64,000 nt of DNA from assembly GCF_010183535.1 (NCBI RefSeq), contig NC_071332.1:5580001-5644000 (forward strand), read 5' to 3'. Made by a program: the position numbers and the translations under genes. The DNA comes from Caenorhabditis remanei (Eukaryota > Nematoda > Chromadorea > Rhabditida > Rhabditidae). Below are positions 11,625-23,784 of this stretch, one piece after another (the first letter of the stretch is position 1; each line of letters begins with the position of its first letter). Under the pieces are notes generated by a model. It was not told the DNA's origin. It saw only the letters and a list, made by a program, of their open reading frames with translations, and ran no database searches.

Positions 11625-11911
11625 ATTGTTCGTTTTCTTTCCTCCACTAGCCGATTTTTCTCGCTAAACTCTGTTTTCCATCCTCGTTTTATTTAGTAAC
11701 GACACATCCAAAACCAATGTTCTTTTTCCGATAGTGTATTAGTTTTGGGTATGTAAGAATAAAATTATCGAACTTCTTTTTCTCTCTATTCATTCCGTTG
11801 TCTTTGACGCGCTGCGCGATAGGTGATCATAATTTGAATAAAAGTGGGTGGGAGAAGACCTCCACGAGAAGATTATTGTTGTCAATAAGAAGAAGGCATT
11901 CACGGATCATC

Positions 11912-12272
11912 ATGCGCAACAACCTGCCGGTTATTGCCTTTTTCTTCACTTCTTTCCTACTTCTTGCCTCCTGTTACAATGTTCCACCAACCGGAATTCC
12001 AGCTGTTTCAGAGGTATGACATAACTTATCATCAATGAAAATTGTAACGAAGTCCAGGTTTCAGGTTGATACGATGATTCGACAATGCTTCCAAACAGCT
12101 TGCAAGGAATGGATGGCCGAGTGTCATTGGTATTGTGACTCGATCAAAGGGGCTGTAAGTTATTTCTGTTTACACAAAATTGTGAACTGATTTTTTGCAG
12201 AGTTTCCTTCGACGCTGCAAAGACTGTCTCAGCTTCCGTGGTCAACAATGCATGGATTGTTTTGAACTTTAA
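11912..12272 (+). CDS. small secreted cysteine-rich protein
   Basis: Exons 11912-12013, 12065-12154 and 12201-12272 encode 87 residues. Residues 1-21 form a signal peptide (VIAFFFTSFLLLASC core). The mature part carries about eight further cysteines, including CxxCxxF and CxDCFEL spacings, suggesting disulfide-stabilised secretion. All three introns have consensus ends and phase is kept. I do not recognise the family. It lies between ril-1 and the nucleotidyltransferase with operon-like spacing, so it may be co-transcribed with genes of unrelated function. Confidence 0.65.
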
Positions 12273-12443
12273 GCTTAAACTTTGAGCCTAAAGTTAAAAA
12301 GAAATGTATTTTAATCGTTCTCGTGCAATAAATGTTTTTGAAGTTCGTACATTTTGTCCAATTTAATTGTATGGTCAGAGTTCTTAACATCGTACTTCTT
12401 CATCATCTTATTCATTAAATCTCCAAAACTTCAAAGCTCTTAG

Positions 12444-13862
12444 ATGTCTCTAAAACCATCGCTTCTTCTGAAACTGAGTCAAAGAAGTTTCTCTGTTCAC
12501 GCTCCCTGCACGTCTTCAACGACCCATTATATCGATTATTCATTTTCAAATGGAGTAATCAAATCTTCTCTTCCGACAATTGATTCTCATTGTCACAAAT
12601 TCATAGAGAACCTGAACACAGATCTTCGAGATTTAAATATTATAAAAAAGAAGATTTATTCAATCAGAGGTGATTTAATGAACTGTTTCGACAAAACAGA
12701 CGTTCGATTGGTACCCATCGGAAGTGCTGCAAATCTTTTGCTGAATAATAGATCGGATTTAGATTTGGTAATGCACAAAACACCAAAGTATTTTGAGAAA
12801 TTGAATCATAGGTCTTCCTCCCGTCGAATGATTCGAAACAATGGAAGGATTTCATGAAGCAGTTTTCGGGAAATTCGCAGTTTCGAAATAGTTTTTTGAA
12901 GAACACGTATAAGCAATTGCGATCGAAACGAGTTGGGAATGTTGATTATCCATATTTCAACGCTAGGGTAGGTTGATTTTCTTTTTTATGTCTTGTTCCA
13001 GTAATACGAATTTCAGATCCCGATAATACGACTTTTTTCGAAAAGAAAACTTCAAGTAGACATACAATTCGGAAATATCGAACCGATTCGTAGTTCACTC
13101 TTTGTAAGAACTTGTGTTGAATACGATGAGCGTGTTGCTCTTCTCATTCACTGGCTGACGAATAAATTTCTAGAATCGAAAATTCTGAAGAGTTCTGATA
13201 ACCTATTCTCACGATATCATGTAAATATGCTTGTTATTCACTTTCTTCAGGTATACGTTCCGTTTAGCTAATTTTTTGTTTAAACTCGTGTTTTCAGGCA
13301 ATGCCGTACCCTGTTCTTCCTGACATTATCAGTTTGTCTCCATGGCTGAGTAAGAACAATGATTGGAATAATGCAGTGAAAGTGTTGACTCGCCAAGGAT
13401 CTCTATATGTCCCGAGTAATAGCGATGCACCGAACGAGAATAGTGTTGGAGAGTTGGTCATTCAAATGATCGACTATTACTCGCAGATTGATTTTCGAAA
13501 AATGGGAATCGACACGAGGGGACGAGTTTTCAAGAAGTGAGAATGAAGAGGGACAAAATTTGGTTTCTTGCGCGCATTTCAATGTTCTTATTATACCGAT
13601 AATTTGTGACAAATCTGTTTCTTTTACATGGAAACCTTGTCATTCGCATGTAAATCTTCATTGCAGAACGGATAATTGCAATGCAACCTTTCAAATCGTT
13701 GACGACTATTTCGATGTTTCGTCGACATGCCGTGTCCAGGAGTCTCCCCAATTTCTCACCAGACTATTCGAGAAGCTGAAATTGGCGGTTAAAGAAGAGA
13801 ACTATGAGAAACTGTTTCATTATTATACTCTTCCCAAGAAACCGGTCTTAACTATGTTTTAA
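12444..13862 (+). CDS. non-canonical poly(A)/poly(U) polymerase (GLD-2/PUP/CID1 family)
   Basis: Predicted RNA nucleotidyltransferase adding 3' A or U residues. Exons 12444-12767, 12812-12967, 13017-13250, 13298-13536 and 13667-13862 give 382 residues. The catalytic signature GSAANLLLNNRSDLDLVFLP (Gly-Ser, then Asp-x-Asp) spans the first intron. A third acidic residue is in KLQVDIQFG. The helical domain has HVNMLVIHFLQAMPYPVLP, and the PAP-associated end has IVDDYFDVSSTCRV. All three catalytic Asp positions look present. The first intron (44 bp) was placed because reading through gives a stop and the spliced form restores DLDLVF. The N-terminus could hold a mitochondrial targeting peptide (RSFSVHAPC), but this is inference. 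A or U preference cannot be told. Confidence 0.85.
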
Positions 13863-14010
13863 GATAAACAGTTTGGAATGTTTCTATTAAAAATGTAATT
13901 TTGATGATTTTTATTGGTTCTTTGCCATTCTTATTTACATCTTCACAGCTTTGTGTCAAATTATGTTAGGAAAACAAAAGAAAATATGTTTCAGATCTCA
14001 TTATAGTTGC

Positions 14011-15516
14011 ATGTTAATATTGCGGCGACTTTTCTCAAAAATGTCACTTCTCCAGCCACCAGAAGCAGTTCGCGGAATGACGAAACTCGACAAAGAAGCG
14101 TTCCGACTTACCGTGGATCTCCCAGTTATTGAAATCGAAGCAAGTGATGTCGGATCTGTAACCAGAAGAGTTCGACTTGAGTCATTTCTCATCGGACATA
14201 AGCTGAGACCACTGAAAAATACAATGGATAGTGAGAAGGAAGGCAAGAAATATCTTGTGTTTAATCCCGAGAAAGTTGAACAAGATACCCTAAGGGAAAA
14301 GATTGGGGCGCTTATCAAAAGAGAGATTGACGATGGACAGCCGATTAATTGGACTACACTTTCAAAAGAACTTACATTTGATAATTGGGATACCAAATCG
14401 ATTTTCAAAGCGATTCTTCCAGTGGGAATTGAGTATAGTAGCTACACTCAAACGGGTCACATTATTCACTGCAATTTCGCTGATGAAGTTCTTCCGTTCC
14501 GCCACATTATCGCGGAGGTTCTTCTCAACAAGGTTAAAAACTGTAAGACAGTTGTTCAAAAAGGAAATATAATCACAAATGTCTATCGTAATCTGGACTT
14601 GGAATTACTCGCTGGTGAGGAGAATTATGAGACAGAAATCAAAGAGTCCGGTCTTCGATTCAAAATGGATTTTAGCAAAGTTTATTGGAATTCAAGGTGA
14701 AAATTCGACTTTTGATTTGTTATAATTTAATATGTTTCTTCAGATTAAGCCATGAACATGAGCGTGTTGCTGGATTATTCAACAACCAATCTATTGTCTA
14801 CGATGCATGCTGTGGAATTGGCCCGTTTGTGCTTCCGGCGACACTTAAAAAGAAGCCGAGAAGAGTGATGGCAAATGATTTGAATCCGGAGAGTGTGAAA
14901 TGGCTGAAAGTCAATGTGGCGTTGAATAAAATCAAAGATGATAAAATTGAAATTCATAATATGGACGCGAAGCAATTCATCAAAGAGAATATTGCAAACG
15001 ATGTGATTCGTTTGATGAAGGAAGAGAGTGGATCAGAGGATTTCGACGAAAACAAACTAGAATCTGAAATTCACGTGGTTATGAACCTGCCAGCTTATGC
15101 TGTTAACTTTCTTCCCGCTTTCCGAGGAGCTCTCAAAAATTTTGAGACGGAATTGAAGGAAATTAATAAGAAGTGGAAATGGAATGTGTACTGTTATCTT
15201 TTTGCAAAGGTGCGTCTTTTTATTCAGTTCCGATGTCTAAATTCAAAGTTTTCAGTCACAAGTAGATGTTCCGGATGAGTGGTATGAAGAGGAAGCTCGT
15301 CGAATGTGTGATGAGAAGACGAAATGGGACAAATCGCTTGTTGTAAATTGTCACAATGTTCGTACGGTTTCTTCTCGAAAGGAGATGTTCTGTGTCCAGT
15401 TGGAGGTTCCTTATGAGTACTTGCTTGCTGAGCCACTTCCAGAAGAGCCAGAGGTACCATTCGAGCCAGAAGAAGTTGAGGAGCCGAGTTGTAAAAAGAT
15501 GAAAATGGATAATTAA
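14011..15516 (+). CDS. tRNA (guanine-N1-)-methyltransferase TRM5 (TRMT5)
   Basis: Methylates G37 of tRNAs with SAM, preventing +1 frameshifting. Exons 14011-14696, 14744-15209 and 15256-15516 encode up to 470 residues. Visible motifs: SAM site YDACCGIGPFVLPA, NDLNPESVKWLKVNVALNK, and the catalytic-core VMNLPAYAVNFL (NLP motif). The tail is acidic and ends KKMKMDN, possibly a nuclear signal. Two in-frame starts follow the trans-splice acceptor at 13994. ATG 14011 gives a basic, hydrophobic leader (MLILRRLFSK) suitable for mitochondria; ATG 14041 gives a cytosolic/nuclear form. Dual localisation is known for yeast Trm5. It lies fourth in the probable operon. Confidence 0.92.
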
Positions 15517-15696
15517 TTGTTTCGTTCTGTTCTATTGTTCTCCTGTTGTTCTCTCGTTGTTTTCTGTTGGTTTTACCTTTTTATCTATTTAAAGTTCTAA
15601 AAATATGTTGTTTCTCTCTTGTACAAAACGTCTGAAACGTCGTTATATTATCTGAATTGAATATTAAATAACAATTAAACCGAATCTCAGCTTTAT

Positions 15697-16563
15697 ATGT
15701 ATGCCCGGTGTCTTTCCTCTCGTCTCACAACGACACCGTGTTGTAGTAGCACAATACGGGGCAATGCGACACTTCCCTCGCTGAATTTATATAGTTTTCG
15801 GCGGAGAATTGCAGAGCGGTTATCTAATAAGTGAGTCAGACGTGTTTAAAGGTGTCTGGAACACAAAACATCGAATTTTCCTACAGGTACAATGAGAAAA
15901 GAGTTCATGAAATCGGACCAGATCTCGCTTGTCTCGAATGGTTAATGGAGTGTGGATCGACGAGTGTTCGAATGTCAGATGGTCAAATAATCACAAGGCA
16001 ACGAGAAATGCGTGAATATATTCCACATGCTCTCGCAGAAAAACCGTCGATGGAGAATCCGCCGGCTATTCAAACCGGTGATATCAGCTATGAGAAGCAG
16101 TGGCCGAATGCTCCGTACACGTGGATTGTCGACGTGGACGCCAGTGATTCGGCGGTCGCAAACGAGGGATTCACTTATTTGAGAGATGTTCGGAGAATAG
16201 AAAAACTAAAATTCAACTTTTGTGATTATTTTGGTGATGAGGGATTGAAGTTTCTGGCTCAAGGAAGACCCGCGCAAACGCTGACTGATCTGGTTTGTGT
16301 GTCATAACTTCTATGAATTGGAACAATTATTTTTATTTCAGGAAATCGTGTTGAATCCGTGTATAACCGACGGTGCAGTATATTGGCTGCTGAAAATGAA
16401 GGCACTCCGGCGAGCACATTTCTACTTTCTTCCTTATGTTGCACATCGACAAGGATTCATTCGACAGCTGAAAATCGCTCTGCCTAGATGTAATGTCACG
16501 TTTCCAGAAGTGGATACAATTGGATTCGGTTATGAAGATGCGAAGAAGACGAAGAGGAAATGA
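15697..16563 (+). CDS. DMAC2L / ATP synthase subunit s (factor B) homologue
   Basis: Leucine-rich-repeat mitochondrial protein of the ATP5S/DMAC2 family, linked to ATP synthase coupling and complex I distal-arm assembly. Exons 15697-15830, 15887-16292 and 16342-16563 give 253 residues. The N-terminus is Ser/Thr/Arg-rich (MYARCLSSRL..., SFRRRIAERLSNK), as in mitochondrial presequences. The LRR part has DEGLKFLAQG and LEIVLNPCITDGAVYWLLKM, and the end ALPRCNVTF resembles the family C-terminus. The start was chosen because only ATG 15697 is in frame across the first intron; AATCTCAG six bases upstream is a good trans-splice acceptor. A GTG at 15831 is the splice donor, not a start. Confidence 0.88.
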
Positions 16564-19500
16564 AACGTTTCAGTTGCATCTCTTTTGCTAGGAACTTTAA
16601 ATAATTTGTTGTAATTTATATTCTAGATTAAATAATATATTAGTAATTCCAAACATGCTTGATTTAATTTCAGAAAATGAGGAAGTGAATTTTTATAGCA
16701 GAGAACAAAAGGGAATGTTTCTAGAAGTGCAAACCAAACCACGTGGATCTATTACTCATGCTGCTTAGTTCAAAAAAGAAGATAATTTCCATCGTCTGAT
16801 CGTATAAATCAATTATGACTCATACACCTGCCACCCAATGGACTCAATTCACTTATTTCCATTTCAGACATTTTCATCCTCCCACTAGAATCTTGCAAAA
16901 TGAGTGATTGATTGGTAAATGCAGCTAGACATAAAAAAGAAACAAAGTGATTTCGAATTCTATCAAAAATATATTCTAGCTATTATCAGTCGGAATTGTT
17001 TCGAATTCTATGTCATATCTTGTTGGTGAGTTTTTCGGTGGCACATTTTAATTAATTTTTCCAAAAAAATCGTTTTAGAAAAACGACACAAATCTCACTA
17101 ATTTCCTCTATTCTAACCGAATTTTATTTAAAAAATCGCCTTCCCCAAATTTAATTAGATTTGACTAGGCTTCCTATATTCTGGTTTATTGAATCGCTCT
17201 GCAAAAAAAAACGAAAAATTCCTGAAATCGAAAATCAATCTGGAATATTCATCGGATCCCACGGGTCAGTGACTAGTAATCACTACTTCCTTGTGAATGA
17301 ATACATGTGGGAGGAGTCAAGTGAAGTTTCTACCTGAATGGATCTTTGATTCGGCCTTTTGCACCGCTATACATTATTCGATTATCTGAAACTATTTCTC
17401 TTTCTGTCTGAAAGAAAAGAGAAGAATAAATAAATAAATAAAAAAGTCTGCGGCAAATTTGATTGTGAGATGCTTAATGGTGAGTTTCTTTTCGCAAGCA
17501 TTCTTAGAGTTTGATAATCAGGAAGTTGTGATCTGATGGCTATTCTCGGATTGTTTGATCATTCTAAAAAAAACAATTTTGTTCTCAAAATGAATGTCAA
17601 CCAAGCCATTAGTTTATAGATGTTCATGCATTAACCGTTCGAATTAACCGTTCGAAGCAAAAGTTTATCTTATTTTGTCTTTTTCAGTTGAAAATGCCTA
17701 ACTTTGAGAGTGTGTCATGGTGAAACGGACTGTCCCACAAAATAACTTTTTACAGGATCGAACAGGCCAAGAGTAGAACTCCATTTTTGTAGTTGACACC
17801 TTTTTTGTACAGACATTTCCTAGCAACTTGCACATCGACAAAATTATTTCTCCCTCAAATTGATCCAGTGTAAAATAGTGCGATTTTTGAGCTGTCCACT
17901 TAACATTACTATAACTCTCTAGGGAGTGCCCGTACAAAAAAGTTGCCAACTACAAAAACGGAGTTCTACTTTTTATCTGTTGGATTCATCAAAAACCTAC
18001 TGAGTGCGACAATCAGAATTACTATGATACACTCGCAAAGTTGAACATTTTGAACTGATAAAGGCACAATATGGCCTGTACTGTAGTTGTGATCTACAAC
18101 TAGCATCATATTAAATGTATTTCTGTTTTTTCCACAAGGTTTCTAGAGCCAACAAAACCTTGAACTTGCACTTTTTCAAACTTTTTAGACAGCTTGGTTA
18201 CGAAAACAAACTCTTCTCAACGAAACGTGCATTAGAACTTTTTATAAAAACAACACAAAAAATGTAGAAAAGTCAAAATTAAAACATCTTGAAATTCTCA
18301 AGCCCACCCACCCACTTTCTCCGATATTTCTACTTCTTCCTCCAATGATTTCCCATGTTGTAATTAGTTAACCAATTCAGACAAATTTCGTTATTATTGT
18401 TTTGAAAACAATTTGTTCAATTGACTCATTTTTTCTCACCATGTCTATCTGTTACTTCATTAAATTTGCACACCTACACCATAAATAATCGAGTTTCGTT
18501 GGTGTGTTCCCCTCTCTAGAATCAAGTTTTAAGGCATCAAGACTCCGTGTTTTGTTCTACATTTGCCCTGTTTTGGGTGAAAATGATTGGATATCAATCT
18601 GGATGACTTCTGCTCTTTTAGTAGTTTGTCTTTTATTCACCATAAATTTTTGCACGCGATTCAAGATAAACTTGTTAGTTTTTGATCAAGTTAGATCGAT
18701 CCTCGTGACTGGTCTTCAAACTTAAAAAGTGGGATCAAGGTTTTATAGAAAATGATTTATTTTCAATAGCTGAGGTTGCAATGAATAGGTCAATTGATTG
18801 AGATGATTTATGGTGAAGGTGAGTCTCTAGAGAAATTTTTGAATGAGGATTTATTTCTTTATGAATCATTCATTATAATTCTATGATCGTACACTCTGGA
18901 ATTCTTCTAAATTGGTCACATTTTTGAAAGTACGTCTTGAGATTTTTTTGAATTGAATACACGAGTTGATTGAATAGAAAGTTTCTGGTTAGAAACATCT
19001 CTGGATTTTGATCTCAATTTTTAAAAAGCAAATAGTACAAATTTCTGGATTGAAACGTCTTCCTTGAGTCACTTTTCTGGAAATGTTGACCAAGTAGTTT
19101 TCATAGTCTCTTGTTTTTTCTCCAAGGTATTAAACCTCCGATCTTTGAAATTATTTGAACGGTCAAATTACTGGAACAGGCAATTATCAGAACTAATTAA
19201 ACCTGGTCCTTCTAATAACCAATTCACCCTTTTGAAAGTTGAAAATCTTGGATTTCTGCTAAAAATAGTACTCTAGATTAGTAGACAGAATTCCTAGCAA
19301 ATTAGTCTGGAAAAACATTGGAAAGTTTTATTTTGGAGATATTTTTCTGAGAGTGTTTCCGAAAAATTTAGGATAAACACGTAAAATGTATAGTCAAGCA
19401 TAGGATTTTTGACTTTCAAAATAGGTTAGTGGTTTGTTATGCTATGACAACTATAGTACATGAGAAGCATTTTGTTATTTTTTTTGGAGTTCCCGGAATT

Positions 19501-20110
19501 TCAAGAAACAAACTATTATGTCATACCGAAGGGGGTTGTTGTTTTTACAATGTCGTCATACGAGTTATTTTTTATATTCTCGGTAGACCAGTTACCAATG
19601 CTGAAATTATGTCTCGTTCATCATTTATCTGTGATTTCGCAGACATATATTTTCTTAGCTCTACTGAGATTTTCGGAGAAAACGTGTCTTCCCATTGATA
19701 AGGTTTTCAATTAGACTCACTTCAGAATTCATAGAATCAGTTGGACATTCATTGATTATATTTCTTTTATCATCTGACACTCAGATCGAGAGATTAATCC
19801 CATGTATAAATAGGTTATCAGTCTGAAGTCTAAATACTACATTTCTTTAACTCTAGAAACTTTCAAACTAGTTTCTTCCCTTCGAATAAATGACTAACCG
19901 ACACGTGGAATTCGCCATGACAGGTATTCACTTGATAGATTAAACTACTTCTGATATCATAAATTTATGCCTGACTGCTTGAAAAGAAATCTAACACAAT
20001 CATCTATGCCTTTTCATTTGTGCTGCCAGTTTTCGGAGTTTTCCTTTCTAGTTCCCTGATATTCTTGTTTTGAAATAAGTCTCAAATTTGAAATTTCAGA
20101 CAATCGTACA
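16564..20110. other. intergenic stretch
   Basis: About 3.5 kb without supportable exons. It contains the palindromic MITE at 17671-18068 (listed separately) and otherwise AT-rich sequence. Short open frames at about 18504-18725 and 19429-19714 are hydrophobic but have no splice or start context. Part is likely promoter for the receptor gene that follows. Confidence 0.5.
17671..18068. repeat. palindromic MITE, copy A
   Basis: The left arm begins TTTTCAGTTGAAAATGCCTA and has AACTTTGAGAGTGTGTCATG; the right arm carries the complement (ACACTCGCAAAGTTGAAC). Internal inverted pieces include TTTTTGTAGTTGACACC and GCCAACTACAAAAACGG. It is clearly related to the copy inside the receptor intron at 20881-21312. 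It is non-coding. Confidence 0.75.
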
Positions 20111-22373
20111 ATGGGAGACTTCCAAGTCGACTTTGGGCAAACACTTTTCATGTGTATTTTGTATATTTCAATAGGTAACTACATAAAATCCTCCTGTTCA
20201 TTCTTTTTTAAAAACATTTTTCTCTAGGAACAATATCAATATTATGCAGTTTAACAACTATAACGCTATACTTGTCAAGTCGTGATTTAAGAAGAAAATA
20301 CATTTTATATCTCATTCTTGATTGCTGTGAACTTTTAGATGGTGAGTTGGTGTGTGGTGTTAATCTACTTTTTCAAGTTTCAGCTGTTAGTTATGTTTTC
20401 TTGGGTACTGGAAGAGGACACCAACTATTAACAGGAGTGATGGCTGTCCCTATTACAGTTAGAGCATGTTTCTTTACTGTAGGTTTTTGGATCTGATATA
20501 TTTCATCCCAACGGAACATTTTCAGAAATACTGGCCTCATTCTCTTATACTTGGTACCCAGCTACCATCAATTTGTACCATGTTTTTGTCATTTGAAAGA
20601 ATTATGGCAGTGGCTCGACCAGCCGTTTACAAGAGAGTTTGTACACAAAATTTCAAATACATATTAGCTGGAATGGTACCAGTTTGGGGAGTTGTAAGTG
20701 AAAAAGTTAATCTCTTATGATAAGATATAAATATTGATTTCAGTTAACCATTGTTGCTGCCGGAGTCTCCGTGATTGGGGCAGATGGAGATCGAGTTGTT
20801 GGTACAAGGCATTGTGCAATTATTACAAGTACTAGCAGATGGTGAGTTAAAAAAACTATTAGATATTCTACATACAGTACCGGTTGTAAACTTTGACCGT
20901 TTTCTGTTCAAATTGTCCAACTTTGAGAGTGTTTCATGGTAATACTGATTGTCCCATCAAGTAAATTTTCAATGAATTCTACAGATCAAAAGTACATAGA
21001 GCTTTATTTCTGTAGTTGACAACTTTTTTTGTACGAGCACTCTCTAGACTCTAGAACGTTACCTATCGCCAAAGTAATTTCTCCCTCAAATAGACCAATT
21101 TCAGTGCAAAATAGTGTGATTTTTGAGCTGTTGTCTACAATTGACCATAAGTCTCTAGGGAGTGTCCGTACAGAAAAGTTATCAACTACAAAAATAAAGC
21201 TCTATTTTTTATCTGTATAATTCATTAAGAATCACTTGATGGGGCAATCAATACTACCATACACACTCACAAATTGGACAATTTCAACTGAAAACGGTCA
21301 AAGTTTACAACCTTTTGACCGATACTGACGCATACTTAGTTTTTGATCTGTTCTCGCAATCAAAAGTTCAGCATGATTGAAACTATTTCAATCTGGAAAT
21401 AGAAATGACTTCATTTTAAAAGTGACTGATCATTAAGAGTATTAAGAATGCACTTTGATCATCTTGTGAATGCCCAGATCATGATTATGTAGCTTTTCAA
21501 ATAACTTCAATCTTATTCTTAATTTCAGGTATGCCACATTCCACTTCACGTTCATCGTACTTGCCTACGTCATCGCCTTCGTATCAACTCTCGTTGTCTG
21601 GGCTACTCGCCGGGTAATGACGGTAGCTAGATTCTCGAACTCTAATTGCTTAATTCTTATTTTTCAGAACCTGACAAAAAGTAAATTCGGATCACAGGAT
21701 GACAAACTTGGAATGATATTAGCAATGTCTGGAACATCTATCGTTCTTCTAGCCTCTCCAGCAGTAGTAATGCTGACAATAAGATGGGATATCACTGAAT
21801 GGGGAGATATTGAAGTGGCAGTTACATACGCAATGCCTGGTTTCCTATCAGTCGTCAATACAATAATTGCGTTTCGTTTTCGGAAAGAGCTACGTGCCCA
21901 ATTCTATCATTTACTGGGAATCAAGTGAGTTTCCTTTTCAAAGTTTTCTCTTTGAATAGCTAGTTCAACTTTCTATAAATTCTATAAATTGTGTGAATCA
22001 GATCGATGAAAGTCAGCACAGTAACTGTGAGAGAAGTAACTATTTGGAGGGCTGAGATGTGAGTAGCAGTCATGCACGACTCGCAAAATTACGTTGAGTA
22101 GGTTAATGTAGACTGCTAAGTTTATCAGTATTAGCTAGATTATTCGTACTTAAATTTTCTGTTCCGTATGCACTGTTCTAGACAAATTCATAGACAGAGG
22201 AAACTTCACAAACGGGGAAAATGTTTCGAAAATATCAAATCTGTATTGATGTTTCTCTTCTTTGTGCAACACAACAGTTTTCCAGGTCGACGCATAAGAA
22301 ATCAGAGCCATCCATGTTCACACGGACCACATTGACTACAAGACGACATACGACAGTTCATCACTTGAGCTAA
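20111..22373 (+). CDS. seven-transmembrane chemoreceptor-like GPCR
   Basis: Eight exons keep phase: 20111-20174, 20228-20341, 20384-20478, 20526-20693, 20744-20841, 21529-21613, 21668-21924 and 22286-22373, for 322 residues. Seven hydrophobic helices are visible, from LFMCILYISIGTISILC to VTYAMPGFLSVVNTIIAF. After helix 3 comes SFERIMAVARPAVY, the counterpart of the DRY motif with Glu-Arg; after helix 7 comes FRFRKELRAQF, a helix-8-like stretch. The tail is Ser/Thr-rich (FTRTTLTTRRHTT). It is probably an Srsx-like or related serpentine receptor on sensory-neuron membranes, but the family was not fixed by comparison. Intron 5 is enlarged by a palindromic MITE. Confidence 0.8.
20881..21312. repeat. 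palindromic MITE, copy B (in receptor intron)
   Basis: Left end CGGTTGTAAACTTTGACCG and right end ACGGTCAAAGTTTACAACC are inverted. Arms of roughly 90 bp match (TTGTCCAACTTTGAGAGTGT on the left, inverted with changes on the right). The interior shares ATTTCTCCCTCAAAT and CTCTAGGGAGTG with copy A. It accounts for most of the 687-bp receptor intron. Confidence 0.8.
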
Positions 22374-23784
22374 AACATCTCTTCTTTATCCGACCTCTTT
22401 TAATTCATTTTTCGCCCATGTTTCCTAGGAACCCAATGAAGTCATCCCCTTTTTTACTCTTTCGATTTCACATAAAAACAAATGGGAAAACAGAAGAAAA
22501 TCTGGATTCATCCTCTCGTAAATCGGATGTAGCTCTTGGCAACGAGACAAGGAGGAGGTGGAGGCATTTCACATTGGGCAAAAAACGATGCTAGTTTTTT
22601 CTCTTCTTTCGGTGGAAATTTGTCAAATTTTTTTCTGAATTCAGTTTCTTTTTCCTATTTTTAGAAAACGATTTGTTTATTGACCTGATATGAAGAAGGC
22701 ACAATAACTAAGAACTCTATCTCTATGTATTCGAAAATGGGTTCTAGCTTTTCCAGAAGTCTTTTTCCTTTTTTCATGTCACTTGAGAATCAATTGAAAT
22801 TAGTATAAAGGATACCAAAAGCAAGCAAAAACCTTACAAGGGACAAGGAAATATCATCGTAACTATATGAATCGGATGAGTATCTTTGATAACCAGTAGA
22901 TCCGTCTTACATAAAAACGAGAAAACTTCAAAATGTTGAATTATATAAGTATAAGTCTCCAAGATCCTTCCAATCAGAACTATCCGAATCGAAACAGGTG
23001 CAAATCAGAAGCGTCAAATCTAGATCTAATTGCGTAAATATAACGTTTAACATTTTTTAAATTGATTCTGATTCATAATTCTGACTCGAAGGCAGCACCA
23101 TCTTAAATGACACGTTTTTGGTCACTATGATTCGTTGTAGATAGAATTTACCCGAATTTCAAATTATACCTAATCATAACATTTTTACAGCAAAATGAAA
23201 TTTTTCCAAAGATACATAGTCAATAAAATAATTGAGTCCCAGAGTCTTATACGCGTTCAATTCAAGCAAAATCCTACAATCCGCTTACTACTGACATGAA
23301 TCATCTAGAAGAGATTTTATCAGAAAAATAGAAGCTTTAGAAGAAGATATCCTTATCTGTTCACAATTTTGTTGGTTTTTAGATTCAGTGTAGGGGAATG
23401 CTATAGCATCAGACCAATTTTAAACCGTAAGACCTGTGATAGAGGCGCACCAGCTAGCCAGAGTTTAGAGCATCCGACCTCGGCTGTTTTCAAAGATATT
23501 AAAATGTTTTCAACTGAAGAAATATTCTATGATTGTTAAGCTATAATTTGTCAGTTTAAAGCTTTTCGATATTTCTTTTGGGAACCGAGATATACCACTG
23601 TGAACAGGTACCGCTAGGTGCGCCTCTATTACAGATTTTACGGTAATTTCAAAATAAATTTTACTGGTTTCTAGAGTCATACAAGATATCTCTCCTACCA
23701 TCTCAATTTATGTTTCCTCAACCACTTCCTTCCTTTTTCAAATCGTTATTTTCTAACCTTGAAACCCGCAGCCTTATTTTCAGA
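22374..23784. other. intergenic stretch
   Basis: 3' region of the receptor gene, then AT-rich sequence with no supportable exons, a MITE at 23423-23645, and the outron of the next gene ending at a TTATTTTCAG acceptor at 23783. Confidence 0.5.
23423..23645. repeat. palindromic MITE, GTAAAACCT family
   Basis: Left end ACCGTAAGACCTGTGATAG then AGGCGCACC; right end GGTGCGCCTCTATTACAG then ATTTTACGGT. The body (AATGTTTTCAACTGAAGAAA, CTTTTGGGAACCGAGATATA) matches the copy at 41323-41522. Confidence 0.8.

Larger units (their letters stand above)
10843..16563 (+). other. probable five-gene operon
   Basis: Five plus-strand genes follow one another with stop-to-start gaps of 287, 171, 148 and 180 bp. 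Poly(A) signals (AATAAA near 11759 and 12328) and U-rich spacers lie between some of them. Clear acceptors precede the fourth (TATGTTTCAG near 13994) and fifth (AATCTCAG near 15690) starts. This spacing is typical of nematode SL2 operons. The grouping is inferred; SL2 use cannot be seen from DNA. Confidence 0.6.

Noticed and set aside
15831..16307. A frame starting with GTG at 15831 as the DMAC2L start.
   Set aside because: The GTGAGT at 15831 is a splice donor and the true frame continues upstream to ATG 15697 after removal of a 56-bp intron.
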